From assembly GCA_035358815.1 (NCBI GenBank), contig DAOPQC010000006.1:118456-182455 (forward strand): a stretch of 64,000 bases of DNA. Direction: 5' to 3'. Positions 30,976 to 40,336 of the stretch are shown piece by piece. The translations under genes were made by a program, and so were the position numbers. Within the stretch, counting starts at the first letter, position 1. Each line of letters begins with the position of its first letter. The DNA is from Thermoanaerobaculales bacterium. GTDB lineage: Bacteria > Acidobacteriota > Thermoanaerobaculia > Thermoanaerobaculales > Sulfomarinibacteraceae. The notes under the pieces are model-generated. The model had not been told where the DNA came from and ran no database searches. It was given only the letters and a program-made list of their open reading frames with translations.

Positions 30976-32853
30976 ATGTCAGCCTCGCGCGTCTTGACGA
31001 CCCTGATCGCCATCGTCCTTCTCGCCGGCCTCGGCGCCGCCGCCGAGCCGCGCGCCACCTGGGACCTCACCGAGATGTTCCCGACCCACGAGGCCTTCCT
31101 CGAGGCGCGCGCGGCCGTCGCCGCCCGCATCCCCGAAATCGAGGCCTGCCGCGGCAAGCTCGGCGAGTCCGCCGCGACGCTCCAGCGCTGCCTCGAGCTC
31201 GGGTCGGAGATCGACCGCAGCTTCTCGAAGGTGGCGATCTACGCCTTCCTCGCCGCCGACCGGGACCTCCGCGATCCCGCCGGCCAGCAGATGCGCGGCG
31301 AGACCCAGCGTATCGGGGTCGAGCTCGGCACCGCGACGTCGTGGGTCTCACCCGAGATCCTCGGCATCGGCGCCGAGAAGATCGAGGCGTTCATCGCCGC
31401 AGCGCCCGGCCTCGAGCCCTACACGATGTTCCTGCGCGACACGCTGCGCCAGGCGGAGCACACGCTGCCGCCCGAGCAGGAGGAGCTGCTGGCGAGCGTC
31501 GGCCTGATCGCCGGCAAGTTCTCCGACGTCTACGGCCAGCTCACGACCTCGGACCTGCCCTACCCGACCGCCACGCTGCCCGGCATCGGCGAGGTCAAGC
31601 TCGACCAGGCCGGCTACATCAAGCACCGCAGCTCCGAGGACCCCGTGGTCCGCGAGCAGGTCTTCAAGACCTTCTGGTCCGCCTTCGCGGGCTACGAGAA
31701 CACCTTCGGCACCCTGCTCAACGCCGAGATCACCAAGAACTGGCTCTACGCCAAGACGCGCGCGTACCCCTCGTCGGTCGAGGCCGCGCTCAGCGCCAAC
31801 AACATCCCGGTCGAGGTCTACACCTCGCTGATCCGCGACGTCCGCGCCAACCTGCCGGTGCTCCACCGGATGCTCAGGCTGCGGCAGCGCATCCTCGGCC
31901 TCGACACCCTCAAGTACTCCGACATCTACACCTCGATCGTGCCCGAGGTCGACGCCGAGTACACCTGGGACGAGGCCAAGCCGGTCGTGCTCGCGGCCCT
32001 CGCGCCGCTCGGCGACGAGTACGTCGCCCAGGTGGCGAAGGGCCTCGACTCCTGGGCCGACGTCTACCCGGCCGAGGGCAAGCGCTCCGGCGCCTACAGC
32101 GCCGGGTCGTGGTACGACGGCCACCCGTGGGTGCTGCTCAACTACAACGACTCCTTCGACTCGGTCTCGACGACCGCGCACGAGTTCGGCCACGCCATGC
32201 ACTCGTGGCGCTCCAACCACGCGCAGCCCTACCCGAAGGCCGACTACACGATCATGACCGCCGAGGTCGCGTCGACCTTCAACGAGGCGCTGCTCAAGGA
32301 GCACATGCTCGCCAGCAATGACGACCCGACCTTCCGGATGGCGGTGCTCGGCGACTTTCTCGAGAGCTTCCGCCAGACCGTGCTCCGGCAGACCATGTTC
32401 GCCGAGTTCGAGCTCGAGGCCCACCGCCGGGTCGAGGCCGGCGAGGCCCTCACCGGCGCTTCGCTGTCCGAGCTCTACCTGCGGCTGCTGCGCGAGTACC
32501 ACGGCCACGACCAGGGCGTGATGACGGTCGACGACCTCTATGGCATCGAGTGGGCGTTCATCCCCCACTTCTACCGCCGCTTCTACGTCTACCAGTACGC
32601 CACCGGCCTCGTCGCCTCGACCGCGCTCGCCGAGAAGGTGGTCGCCGGCGAGCCCGGCGCCGCCGAGCGCTACCTCGAGTTCCTCGCCTCGGGCGGCTCC
32701 GACTACCCGGTCGAGCAGCTCAAGCGCGCCGGCGTCGACCTCACCACGCCGGTGCCGTTCGCGACCGCGATCCAGGCCGTCAACCGGGCCATGGACGAGA
32801 TCGAGAGGCTGCTCGCGGCGAAGGAGGCCGCGGCAGCAGGGGTTGGGGGTTAG
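30976..32853 (+). CDS. pepF: Exported oligoendopeptidase F-like M3B metallopeptidase
   Basis: 625 residues, the normal size for PepF. The zinc motif HEFGH is near residue 401 ('STTAHEFGHAMHSW'), with the third ligand expected in 'MTAEVASTFNEALL'. M3B signatures such as 'YSAGSWYDGHPWVLLNYND' and 'WAFIPHFYRRFYVYQYATG' are clear. Unusually for PepF, which is normally cytosolic, there is a signal peptide (about 1-23, 'LLAGLGAAAEP'). It probably cleaves oligopeptides in the periplasm, perhaps downstream of the divergent secreted protease. The start has GGAGGG five bases upstream. The last residues (GVGG) and the stop codon are encoded by the 'ggggttgggggttag' repeat. Confidence 0.92.
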   Translation: MSASRVLTTLIAIVLLAGLGAAAEPRATWDLTEMFPTHEAFLEARAAVAARIPEIEACRGKLGESAATLQRCLELGSEIDRSFSKVAIYAFLAADRDLRDPAGQQMRGETQRIGVELGTATSWVSPEILGIGAEKIEAFIAAAPGLEPYTMFLRDTLRQAEHTLPPEQEELLASVGLIAGKFSDVYGQLTTSDLPYPTATLPGIGEVKLDQAGYIKHRSSEDPVVREQVFKTFWSAFAGYENTFGTLLNAEITKNWLYAKTRAYPSSVEAALSANNIPVEVYTSLIRDVRANLPVLHRMLRLRQRILGLDTLKYSDIYTSIVPEVDAEYTWDEAKPVVLAALAPLGDEYVAQVAKGLDSWADVYPAEGKRSGAYSAGSWYDGHPWVLLNYNDSFDSVSTTAHEFGHAMHSWRSNHAQPYPKADYTIMTAEVASTFNEALLKEHMLASNDDPTFRMAVLGDFLESFRQTVLRQTMFAEFELEAHRRVEAGEALTGASLSELYLRLLREYHGHDQGVMTVDDLYGIEWAFIPHFYRRFYVYQYATGLVASTALAEKVVAGEPGAAERYLEFLASGGSDYPVEQLKRAGVDLTTPVPFATAIQAVNRAMDEIERLLAAKEAAAAGVGG

Positions 32854-33060
32854 GGGGAAGGGGAAAGGGCCCCCCGCCCGACCAGGATCTAGGATCTGGA
32901 ATCTAGGGGATAGGGTTCTCCGTCTCCGAATCGGATGATCCCGAAGCTCATTCGTCACACGGAAACGGGCACGGAGACGGGCGGGGGCGTAAAGGCTGCA
33001 TCGGAGCCGGGCGGGAGGGGGAGCCAGCCCCGAGATCCTATGCCCTATATCCTCTTCTCG
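32836..33060. repeat. Repeat island 5
   Basis: 'ggggttgggggttaggggg' runs carry the stop codon of the pepF-like gene. AGGATCTAGGATCTGGAATC and GGGGATAGGG follow (32882-32916), closely matching island 1. Then come 'ctccgtctccg' and the facing G-rich 'cggaaacgggcacggagacggg' arm (32960-32985). Confidence 0.8.
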
Positions 33061-33071
33061 CCTCACCCCAG

Positions 33072-33077
33072 TACAAT
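33072..33077 (+). promoter_or_regulatory. TANNNT box (TACAAT) for ychF, leaderless
   Basis: TACAAT is followed by exactly six bases and the GTG start of ychF at 33084. No ribosome binding site is present upstream of the GTG, so initiation on a leaderless transcript is the simplest reading. Confidence 0.55.
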
Positions 33078-33083
33078 GACCAT

Positions 33084-34160
33084 GTGCTCTCCGTCGGCAT
33101 CGTCGGGCTCCCGAACGTCGGGAAGTCGACCCTCTTCAACGCGCTGACCACCGGCCACGCCGAGGTCTCCAACTACCCGTTCACGACGATCTCGAGCAAC
33201 GTCGGCATCGTCGCGGTGCCGGACCCGCGGCTCGACACGCTCGCCCGCGCCCTGTCGCCGGACAAGGTCACGCCGTGCGCAATCCGGTTCATCGACATCG
33301 CCGGCCTCGTCAAGGGGGCGAGCAAGGGCGAGGGGCTCGGCAACCAGTTCCTCGGCGAGATCCGCCAGGTCGACGCCATCGCCCACGTCGTTCGCTGCTT
33401 CGCAAGCGGCGAGGTCGCCCACGTCTTCGCCGACGTCGACCCGGTGCGCGACGCCGAGATCGTCGAGACCGAGCTGGTGCTGGCCGACCTCGAGGTGCTC
33501 GAGCGTGCGATCGCCAAGCGCGACAAGGACTGGCGGACCCACCCACACGAGCACGCGACGGAGCGCGAGCGGCTGGAGGCCTACCGTGCGGTGCTCGAGC
33601 GGGGGACGCCGCTGCGCGCTGCCACCCTGTCAGGCGAGGAGCGGCGCCAGCTCGACACCGCCGGCATGCTCACCGGCAAGCCGATGCTCTACGTCGCCAA
33701 CGTCTCGGGGGACCGCGACGCCGCGGCGCTGCAGGCGCTCTGCACCGGTCACGCGAGGGTCGAGTGCGTCGAGGTCGACGCCGACCTCGAGGCCGAGCTG
33801 CAGCGCATGTCACCCGACGAGCGACGCGAGTTCATGACAGAGCTCGGCATCGCGGAGCGCGGCCTCGATCGGCTTATCCGATCCGCCTTCCACCTCCTGG
33901 GCCTGATCACCTTCTACACCGTGGTCAAGAGCAAGCTCCAGGCCTGGGAGGTGCCGCTCGGCACCACGGCGCCGGCCGCCGCCGGCAAGGTCCACACCGA
34001 CATGGAGCGCGGGTTCATCCGCGCCGAGGTTGCCCACGCCGACGAGCTCTGCGAGGCCGGCTCGCTGCACGAGCTGCGCGCGCGCGGCCACCTCCGCACC
34101 GCGGGCAGGGACTACCAGATCGGCGACGGCGACGTCGTCGAGTTCCTGTTTCACGTCTGA
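33084..34160 (+). CDS. ychF: Redox-regulated ATPase YchF (Obg-family)
   Basis: 358 residues, the standard length. The P-loop GLPNVGKST is at 8-16, the switch region is 'NYPFTTI', G3 is 'DIAGLVKGASKGEGLGNQFL', and the G4-like segment is 'YVANVSGD' (altered, explaining the ATP preference of this family). The C-terminal TGS domain ends 'RDYQIGDGDVVEFLFHV'. YchF/OLA1 binds ribosomes and hydrolyses ATP; it is linked to stress responses. The start is a GTG with no Shine-Dalgarno, six bases after a TACAAT box, so probably leaderless. It converges with the DUF4388 gene 22 bp away. Confidence 0.97.
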   Translation: MLSVGIVGLPNVGKSTLFNALTTGHAEVSNYPFTTISSNVGIVAVPDPRLDTLARALSPDKVTPCAIRFIDIAGLVKGASKGEGLGNQFLGEIRQVDAIAHVVRCFASGEVAHVFADVDPVRDAEIVETELVLADLEVLERAIAKRDKDWRTHPHEHATERERLEAYRAVLERGTPLRAATLSGEERRQLDTAGMLTGKPMLYVANVSGDRDAAALQALCTGHARVECVEVDADLEAELQRMSPDERREFMTELGIAERGLDRLIRSAFHLLGLITFYTVVKSKLQAWEVPLGTTAPAAAGKVHTDMERGFIRAEVAHADELCEAGSLHELRARGHLRTAGRDYQIGDGDVVEFLFHV

Positions 34161-34182
34161 GGGATTCAGAGCCTGCGGATGG

Positions 34183-36717
34183 TCAGCTGCCGGCGGCGGC
34201 GCCGGGGCTGTCGGCCAGCTCGATCGATCCCTCGCCGAGCCAGTGCTCGAACAGCCGCCGGACCCGGTAGCTGTCGACCGGGAGCTCACGATCGAGGTCG
34301 TCCGGGGCCGCGCCCTCGAGCGCCCGCTTCCAGACGTTCTTGACGAGGTCGGTGTTGGGCTCGTCGACGACGTTGGTCGGCCGCTTCCCGGTCGACCGGT
34401 ACCGTGCGCCATCGGGCGCGAGCGCCGCGGCGCGCATGAACTCGTCGTAGCGGCGGATGCCCTCGAAGAGCATCGGCGCGACCGGCTTGGAGCCGCTGCC
34501 CGTCCGGTCCGCTCCTCGGGCCGGCTCCTGCTTCACGAACACGAACCTCCCGCGAACCGGCTTCTCGAGCAGCTGGTAGACCGCCACCTCCCCGCGCAGG
34601 TCGCCGGCCTCGGCGCTGGTCATGAAGCCCGACTCCAGCGCGACCGAGGCAGCGGTCTGCCCCTCGCCGTCGAGCACGGTCAGGACGCCGGACAGCTGCG
34701 AGTCGGACAGGTTCTGCAGCAGGCTGGGCAGGCCGAACAGGTCGAGGTCGCCGGTGAGCGCCGCGCTCGGCGCCTCGTCGGGGTGGGCGGCGGTCCCGAG
34801 CTGCGCGAGGGCCCGCGCGGCGGCGGTCGCGAACTCCTGGCCGGAGTACGACTCGACGATCTCGCCGAGCACCTCGCGGACCACCGGGGCGTCGGTGCCC
34901 GACAGCGCCTGGATGATGCGCTCGACGTTGCGCGCCTTCCTGCCGGTGATGACGGTCAGCCCGAGCACCTTGGTGGGGAGCTCCTCGCGCAGGCCGCGGA
35001 CGAGCCGGTCGACCACCGCCCGGTCCTCGGACAGGTCCTGGGTGGAGAGCTTGGACATCCGCGCCAGCGTGTTGCCCAGCTGTGGCTGCCGCTTGAGGCC
35101 GTGCTGGACGACGCAGCGCCTCGCCTCCTTGGCCGGGCTGCGGGCGAGCATGCCGACGACGCTGTCGAGCAGGGCGCGCAGCTCGTCCTCGGTGTGGGGA
35201 AGCTGGCGCTTGCCGAGCAGGGAGTCCTCGAGCTCGCTGACCCGCGCCACCAGCGCGGTCACCGCCCGATCGTGCTGGAGCTGCCCGAGCGTGGCCAGGG
35301 CCTCGCGCACGAGCGGCAGCGGGCCCTCGAGCTCGGACATCGGGACCAGCACGTCGATCTCGGGATCGGCCGGGGCGTCGGGCGGCCGGCGCGTGGTGCG
35401 CAGCAGGTAGACCAGGTTGCGCTCGAAGAACCACGGGTAGCTCGCCTCGCCGGCGACCACCTCGTGAAGCGCCTCGAGGGCAGCCTTGCGGGTGGTCTCG
35501 GCCTGCGCGTTGAGGACCATCAGCAGAAAGCGGCGGCGGTCCCGGTTGGACTCGATCTCGAGCTCGGCGAACAGCTCGGTCGGCGCGAAGCGCGGGAAGA
35601 AGCTCATCACCCGCCGCAGCAGGTGGTGCTTGTCCTCGTCCTCCAGGTACTCCCGCAACCGGCCTTGATCGAGAGCGTCGTACGCCCGGCTGTGTGCCGC
35701 GGTGACGGTGGCGGTGTCCACCGTCTGGCTCTCGGCCAGCCGCTCGGCCAGGTCGATCATCGTGACCGCGCGCCCGAGCGACCCCCCGTTGAACTCCTCG
35801 ACCGCCGAGTTCACCAGCTCCTGGAAGCGCTGCGCCTTCTCGCCGGGGCTGCGGGACATGCTGACGAGCTGGCCCATGGCGCGCGCCGCGCCTTGCGGCA
35901 TGGGCGCTTCCTGATCGACGACCGGCGGCGGCGCCCAGTTCGGCAGGTTGTGGGCCAGCAGCCGGAGCAGCTGGCCGGCGTCAATCTCGAGGCCCCGGCC
36001 GCGCAGCTCCTCGAGCGAGCCGTGAAGCTCGTCGGAGCTGGTGGCCCGGTCGGCAGCCTCGGTGACGATCCGGGCGACCAAGGTCTGGCCCTCGGCAGCC
36101 CCCACGACCGCGGTGGTCGCGGCCGGGCCGGCCGGTACGTCAGCTCGGCCGGCCATCCGGTCGAGCAGCATGTTGACCCGACGCAGGCCGCGCAAGAAGC
36201 CCCTCGCGACCGACTCGCCTTCGCCGCTCGCCGGTCCCGCGACGGGCTCCGACGGGCGCTCGGCCCTCACCGACGACCCCCGGCTCACCTCGCCTCCGCC
36301 GGCCCGATGGATGTGCCCGACGACCGAGGGCGCCTCGGCGCCCTGGCTCAGCTCGAGGTTGTCGAGGTCGGTGGCGAGGCTCCGGCGGTCCTGCTCCGGG
36401 CAGGCGCCCAACAGGTACGGCCGCAGGCCCCTGAGGAAGCCCGCCGACTGCTCGCGCGGTATCAGCTCGAGCTCGCCGAGCAGGTGGATCTTCTTCGCGG
36501 CGTGGAACAGGTAGTCCGCGGTCGCGAGCTGGGAGTCGGTGCCGTGGAGCGACGCCACCCAGGAAACCACCTGGGCAGCGATGTTCTCCAGCGGTGTGGC
36601 GAGCAGAGTGTCCATGGAGTCGACAAAGATCATCGGAGCGATGGTGTCGGACAGGTAGCGCTGCAGCTGCTCCAGCGCCTCTCGCTGCTCGTACTTGTCG
36701 ACTGGAGTTCCGGCCAC
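34183..36717 (-). CDS. Large DUF4388 (PATAN-like) domain protein
   Basis: About 844 residues, no signal or membrane segment. The N-terminal half is helical and HEAT-like, with repeated 'ALEALHEVV' and 'LVREALATLGQL' type helices. The region about 615-720 is a DUF4388 domain: 'DLDLFGLPSLLQNLSDSQLSGVL' through 'GEVAVYQLLEKPVRGRFVF'. DUF4388 proteins occur in signalling and gliding/polarity pathways of deltaproteobacteria and acidobacteria; the role here is unknown. The start is uncertain: GTG at 36717 has GGGAG nine bases upstream, another GTG lies at 36723, and TAGACT (36738-36743, minus strand) gives a very short leader. The far N-terminal part of the open frame is shadow coding of the neighbouring gene. 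Confidence 0.75.
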   Translation of the reverse strand: MAGTPVDKYEQREALEQLQRYLSDTIAPMIFVDSMDTLLATPLENIAAQVVSWVASLHGTDSQLATADYLFHAAKKIHLLGELELIPREQSAGFLRGLRPYLLGACPEQDRRSLATDLDNLELSQGAEAPSVVGHIHRAGGGEVSRGSSVRAERPSEPVAGPASGEGESVARGFLRGLRRVNMLLDRMAGRADVPAGPAATTAVVGAAEGQTLVARIVTEAADRATSSDELHGSLEELRGRGLEIDAGQLLRLLAHNLPNWAPPPVVDQEAPMPQGAARAMGQLVSMSRSPGEKAQRFQELVNSAVEEFNGGSLGRAVTMIDLAERLAESQTVDTATVTAAHSRAYDALDQGRLREYLEDEDKHHLLRRVMSFFPRFAPTELFAELEIESNRDRRRFLLMVLNAQAETTRKAALEALHEVVAGEASYPWFFERNLVYLLRTTRRPPDAPADPEIDVLVPMSELEGPLPLVREALATLGQLQHDRAVTALVARVSELEDSLLGKRQLPHTEDELRALLDSVVGMLARSPAKEARRCVVQHGLKRQPQLGNTLARMSKLSTQDLSEDRAVVDRLVRGLREELPTKVLGLTVITGRKARNVERIIQALSGTDAPVVREVLGEIVESYSGQEFATAAARALAQLGTAAHPDEAPSAALTGDLDLFGLPSLLQNLSDSQLSGVLTVLDGEGQTAASVALESGFMTSAEAGDLRGEVAVYQLLEKPVRGRFVFVKQEPARGADRTGSGSKPVAPMLFEGIRRYDEFMRAAALAPDGARYRSTGKRPTNVVDEPNTDLVKNVWKRALEGAAPDDLDRELPVDSYRVRRLFEHWLGEGSIELADSPGAAAGS

Positions 36718-36835
36718 GAACACTGCTCCCGAGGCACAGTCTACCCGAAACGGGCCGTCAGCGGTGCGCCTCCGCCGAACGCCGGCCCGGCTGCGGGCGA
36801 TGCCGGCTTCTCCGCCGCCGCGCGTCCCGGCGAGC

Positions 36836-38584
36836 CTACGGCGCCGCCTTGGCGGCCTCGGCGCGTCGCGGCCAGCGGCGCTCGAACCGCAGCAGCCGGA
36901 GCCGCTCGCTGCCGACCTCTCGGTCCTCCGCGAGGCGTGGCCTCCAGCGCGAGCCGTCGGATCCGACCAGCTCTCCTCCGCCTTCCAGCAGCCCGGCCGG
37001 CGGCCGCTCGAGGGTGGCGTAGGTCCAGCGCGCGACGCCACCCTTCGCGAACGATGCCGCCAGCAGCTCGAGGCCCGGGCGGCCGGTGACGTAGAGGAAG
37101 CGCCGCTGCCACCAGCCGCGCCCGGAGATCAGCGGCACCATGTAGGAGTCGCTGACCACCGGCTCGCCCTGACCGCTGAACGCCAGCACCGCGGCGCCGA
37201 TGCGGTGGTGTGTGGTGGCGCCGTGGCGCAGCAGCACCAGGCCGAGCCCCTGCACCGCGATCGCGGTGGCGACCGCGGCCACCACCGCCGCCCGGCGCAG
37301 CCGCCGCCACGGCCCGCCGGCGACGCGCAGCGACGCGGTCACCGCCAACAGCAGCAGCACGGCCGTGAGGAACAGCCGGCTCCCCCACTCGAACGAGTGG
37401 ACCGGGCGAGCCACGAAGACGGCGAAGATCGACCACGCGGCGGCCGCGGCCACCATCAAGCGGCGCTTGTCGCCGGTAGCGGCGCGCGGCTGACCCCACA
37501 GCAGGAGCGGCAGCGCGCTCAGCACGACCCACGTCGTCGCCGGCGCCGTCGCCGGAAAGGCGTCGGTCGGCCTGGCGCCCGCAAGCCAGCGGACCGCCGG
37601 CACCACGGTGGCCGCACCGACCGCCACCGCCACGGCGGCCACTCCCAAGATCCGGCCGGCGCGGCTCCGCGAGCCGGCGCGGGTGAGGTTCATCGCCAGC
37701 GCCGCCAACCACACCGCGGCGCCGAGCCCGCACGACCAGTCAGGCGCGACGAAGTGCGCGAGCGAGGCCAGCCTCGGGCTGAGGAGCTCGTGGGCGCGGA
37801 ACGTGGATGCGGCGTGGTAGGTGACGTGCATCGGCAGCCAGGTCCCCAGTGCCGCCGACTGCACCGCCGCCCCACAGGCCAGGCCCGCCGCACACCCGCC
37901 CGCGAACGCCAGCGCGCAGCGCAGCCTCGCGGGTCCGCCTCGCCAGGCCGCGGCGGCGACCAGCAGCGGGACGAGGAACGCCGCCTCGGTGCGCACCCAC
38001 GCGCCGAGGCCGACCAGCACGCCGAGCACCAGCCAGCGCCAGGCGACACGGGCGCGGCCGCGCTCACCCTCGACGACCACGAGCAGACCCACGACCACCA
38101 TGGCCGACGCCAGCGAGTGCTCCCAGAACGCGATCGCGTAGAACGCGAGCGGGGTCGCCGCCAGCGCCGCCGCCGCCGCCGGCCAGGTCACCGCCTCCCC
38201 CCGCAACGCGCTCGCCAGGCGCCCGGTGGCCCAGGCCGCGAGGATGGCGGCGAGCCACGGCAGCAGCCGCAGCGCGCGGTCGCCGGCGGCCGCCTCCGGG
38301 ACCGCGGCCAGCAGCGGGAACAGCACCGGGTAGATCGAGGCGAGCCGGTCACCAACCGGAGCGGTGAACGGCGGAATGTGGTGGAGCTCCGGGTCGAGGC
38401 CCCTCGCGGGGTAGTCGAACCCGCGCGGTGATCCCTCTCCTTCCGCGAAGGCGAGGCACTGCCAGTACTTGGGACCGGAGTCGGCGGAGAAGAACCCGGT
38501 CGGGGGCAGGGTTGCCAGCAGCCCGAGCAGGCCCACCGCCGCGAGCAGGAACGCCAGCAGCCCGAGGCGGGGTGGTTCCTTCAA
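36836..38584 (-). CDS. Polytopic membrane protein, glycosyltransferase (GT39/ArnT-like)
   Basis: About 582 residues with roughly ten or more hydrophobic helices. The first loop carries 'FFSADSGPKYWQCLAF', in the position of the acidic DD/DE motif of GT-C glycosyltransferases. The layout, a short N-terminus then periplasmic loop 1 with an acidic residue, many helices and a soluble C-terminal tail, fits lipid-linked mannosyl- or arabinosyltransferases. Donor and acceptor are unknown. Most likely start is the TTG at 38584, eight bases after the stop of the upstream quinone oxidoreductase. An ATG at 38683 inside that gene is less likely. The two genes form one transcription unit. Confidence 0.65.
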   Translation of the reverse strand: MKEPPRLGLLAFLLAAVGLLGLLATLPPTGFFSADSGPKYWQCLAFAEGEGSPRGFDYPARGLDPELHHIPPFTAPVGDRLASIYPVLFPLLAAVPEAAAGDRALRLLPWLAAILAAWATGRLASALRGEAVTWPAAAAALAATPLAFYAIAFWEHSLASAMVVVGLLVVVEGERGRARVAWRWLVLGVLVGLGAWVRTEAAFLVPLLVAAAAWRGGPARLRCALAFAGGCAAGLACGAAVQSAALGTWLPMHVTYHAASTFRAHELLSPRLASLAHFVAPDWSCGLGAAVWLAALAMNLTRAGSRSRAGRILGVAAVAVAVGAATVVPAVRWLAGARPTDAFPATAPATTWVVLSALPLLLWGQPRAATGDKRRLMVAAAAAWSIFAVFVARPVHSFEWGSRLFLTAVLLLLAVTASLRVAGGPWRRLRRAAVVAAVATAIAVQGLGLVLLRHGATTHHRIGAAVLAFSGQGEPVVSDSYMVPLISGRGWWQRRFLYVTGRPGLELLAASFAKGGVARWTYATLERPPAGLLEGGGELVGSDGSRWRPRLAEDREVGSERLRLLRFERRWPRRAEAAKAAP

Positions 38585-38591
38585 TGCCGCT

Positions 38592-39605
38592 TCACTCGAT
38601 GCCGATGCAGACCTTGCCGAAATGGGCGCCCGACCGCAGGTGCTCGAACGCGGCCCGGGCCTGGGCGAACGGGAACACGCCATCCACCACGGGCCGCAGC
38701 TCGTGCTGGGCGACGGCGCGGTTCATCCGCTCGAACGCCTGCCGTGAGCCCACCAGCAGCCCCTGGATCCGGACGCACTTCATGAACACCGGCACGATGC
38801 TGAGCTCCGACGCCCCGCCCGCCAGGACGCCGACCAGCGAGATCTCCCCGCCGACCCGGATCGCCTGCAGCGACTGCGCCAGCGTGCCGGCCCCTCCGAC
38901 CTCGACGATGTGATCGACGCCCACCCCTCCGGTGAGCTCCCGGACGGTCTTGCCCCACTGCGGGTCGTCGAGGTAGTTGATCTCCTGCCAGGCGCCGAGC
39001 CGCCGCGCCTTCACCAGCTTGTCGTCGCTGCTCGACAGGACGATGACGCGCGCGCCGAGCATCTGCGCGAACTGCAGCGCGAAGATCGACACGCCGCCGG
39101 TGCCCTGGACCAGCACCGTGTCGCCGGCGGCCACCCGGCCCTGCTCGACGAGCGCGCTCCATGCGGTCAGCGCGGCGCACGGCAGGGTCGCGGCCTCGGC
39201 GTCGCTGAGGTGCTCGGGGACGCGGATCACCCCCCGCTCGGGCAGCACCATGAGCTCGGCCAGGGTGCCGTCGAGCGGCCCACCCAGCGTCGCGCGGAGC
39301 TCCTCGACGGTCGGCCGGCCGCCCATCCGGCCCTGCGAGAACAGGGTCGCGACGCGATCGCCGACGGCGACCCGGCTCACCCCCTCGCCCACAGCCGCCA
39401 CCTCCCCCACCCCGTCCGAGCACGGGACCAGCGGCAGCGGCTGCCGCGGGTTGTAGCTGCCCTCGACGGTCATCAGGTCGCGGTAGTTGAGCGAGACTGC
39501 GCGCATCCTGAGCAGCACCTCGCCGGGGCCGGGCGCGGGATCCGGCCGCTCGCCGAGCTGCAGGTTGTCGAGCCCGAACCCGCCCCGAATCTCGATGGCC
39601 CGCAT
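38592..39605 (-). CDS. NADPH:quinone reductase-like MDR-superfamily oxidoreductase
   Basis: 337 residues. The GroES-like N-terminal domain includes 'PGPGEVLLRMRAVSLNYRDL'. The cofactor domain has 'GDTVLVQGTGGVSIFALQFAQMLGA' (a Rossmann variant GTGGVS) followed by 'VIVLSSSDDKL', and 'GVGVDHIVEVGG' comes later. The structural and catalytic zinc cysteines of alcohol dehydrogenases are mostly absent, so it belongs with zinc-independent quinone/enone reductases. The substrate is unknown. The ATG at 39605 has GGGGGAGG upstream, with TATGAT (minus strand, about 39651) as -10. It is the first gene of a two-gene unit with the membrane protein. Confidence 0.88.
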   Translation of the reverse strand: MRAIEIRGGFGLDNLQLGERPDPAPGPGEVLLRMRAVSLNYRDLMTVEGSYNPRQPLPLVPCSDGVGEVAAVGEGVSRVAVGDRVATLFSQGRMGGRPTVEELRATLGGPLDGTLAELMVLPERGVIRVPEHLSDAEAATLPCAALTAWSALVEQGRVAAGDTVLVQGTGGVSIFALQFAQMLGARVIVLSSSDDKLVKARRLGAWQEINYLDDPQWGKTVRELTGGVGVDHIVEVGGAGTLAQSLQAIRVGGEISLVGVLAGGASELSIVPVFMKCVRIQGLLVGSRQAFERMNRAVAQHELRPVVDGVFPFAQARAAFEHLRSGAHFGKVCIGIE

Positions 39606-39730
39606 CCGGAACCTCCCCCGGCAGGCCGCCGGCGCGACCGCGATCATAGCGCGCTCGGCCAGCGCGGCGCGGGACCGCCGGTCCCCCGGGAGCAGGCGGT
39701 CGGCGCCGTCCCGCGCCCCCTCCCTCCTGG

Positions 39731-39736
39731 TATACT
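39731..39736 (+). promoter_or_regulatory. -10 box TATACT for the small membrane protein gene
   Basis: TATACT lies 40 nt upstream of the ATG at 39777, and GGGAGGG stands between them as ribosome binding site. A -35 was not recognised. Confidence 0.4.
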
Positions 39737-39776
39737 CCGGCTGCCTCTCGCCACCGCGAAGGGAGGGCGCGCCGCA

Positions 39777-40118
39777 ATGAGGTTCATCGTCCACTGGCTG
39801 GTGATCGCCCTCGCGCTGTGGGTGACCGCGACCATCCTGCCCGGAGTCGAGGTGAGCTCCTGGCAGGCGCTGGCGGTCGCGGCGATCGTGCTCGGCCTGC
39901 TCAACGCCCTGGTGCGCCCGATCCTGGTGCTGCTGACCCTGCCGATCACGGTGCTGACCCTCGGCCTCTTCTACCTGATCGTCAACGGCTTCACCTTCCT
40001 GCTGGCGTCCAAGCTGGTGCCCGGCTTCGAGGTCGCCGGCTTCTGGTGGGCCGTGCTGGGCGCCCTGGTGGTGAGCCTGGTGTCGTGGTTCGTGGGCAGC
40101 TTCGCCGGCAAGCGGTGA
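39777..40118 (+). CDS. Small four-helix membrane protein, 'phage holin family' (PF04020/DUF360)
   Basis: 113 residues with four hydrophobic segments (about 4-22, 30-48, 52-75 and 85-108). The conserved 'LGLLNALVRPILVLLTLPITVLTLGLF' core and 'NGFTFLLAS' identify the widespread YvlD-like family. Despite its database name it is not evidence of a prophage: nothing phage-like is nearby. Function is unknown, perhaps envelope stress. Its start has GGGAGGG nine bases upstream. Confidence 0.85.
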   Translation: MRFIVHWLVIALALWVTATILPGVEVSSWQALAVAAIVLGLLNALVRPILVLLTLPITVLTLGLFYLIVNGFTFLLASKLVPGFEVAGFWWAVLGALVVSLVSWFVGSFAGKR

Positions 40119-40241
40119 CGGGTCGATCCCAGGCACAGCTCGCGGTCGGCGCCGGACCCGCAGCCCGCAAGGATCGCCTTCGTCCGCTGATCGGGAGGGC
40201 ACGCCATGCCCCGCGGAGGTCGCCATCCCAGGACCAGGGGG

Positions 40242-40270
40242 TGGACATTACACGTGAAAAGATTCACAAT
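40242..40270 (+). promoter_or_regulatory. Promoter of the heme-protein/cydAB operon with Crp/Fnr-like palindrome in the spacer
   Basis: -35 TGGACA (40242-40247), 17-bp spacer, -10 CACAAT (40265-40270). Within the spacer is CGTGA-N6-TCACA (40253-40268), one base short of the Crp consensus TGTGA-N6-TCACA and also a perfect GTGAA-aaga-TTCAC inverted repeat. A regulator bound there would block RNA polymerase. The position 5' of oxygen-reductase genes suggests a Crp/Fnr-family or redox repressor. Confidence 0.55.
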
Positions 40271-40336
40271 ACCCACGGGAGGTGGCGGCCGCCGCCGCTT
40301 CCGCAGCTGACGGTCGAACGAGGAAGGGGGAGGGAG

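Noticed and set aside
39777..40118. Prophage signal from a 'phage holin family' protein
   Set aside because: PF04020 proteins are ordinary chromosomal membrane proteins; no other phage gene, integrase or attachment site is present.
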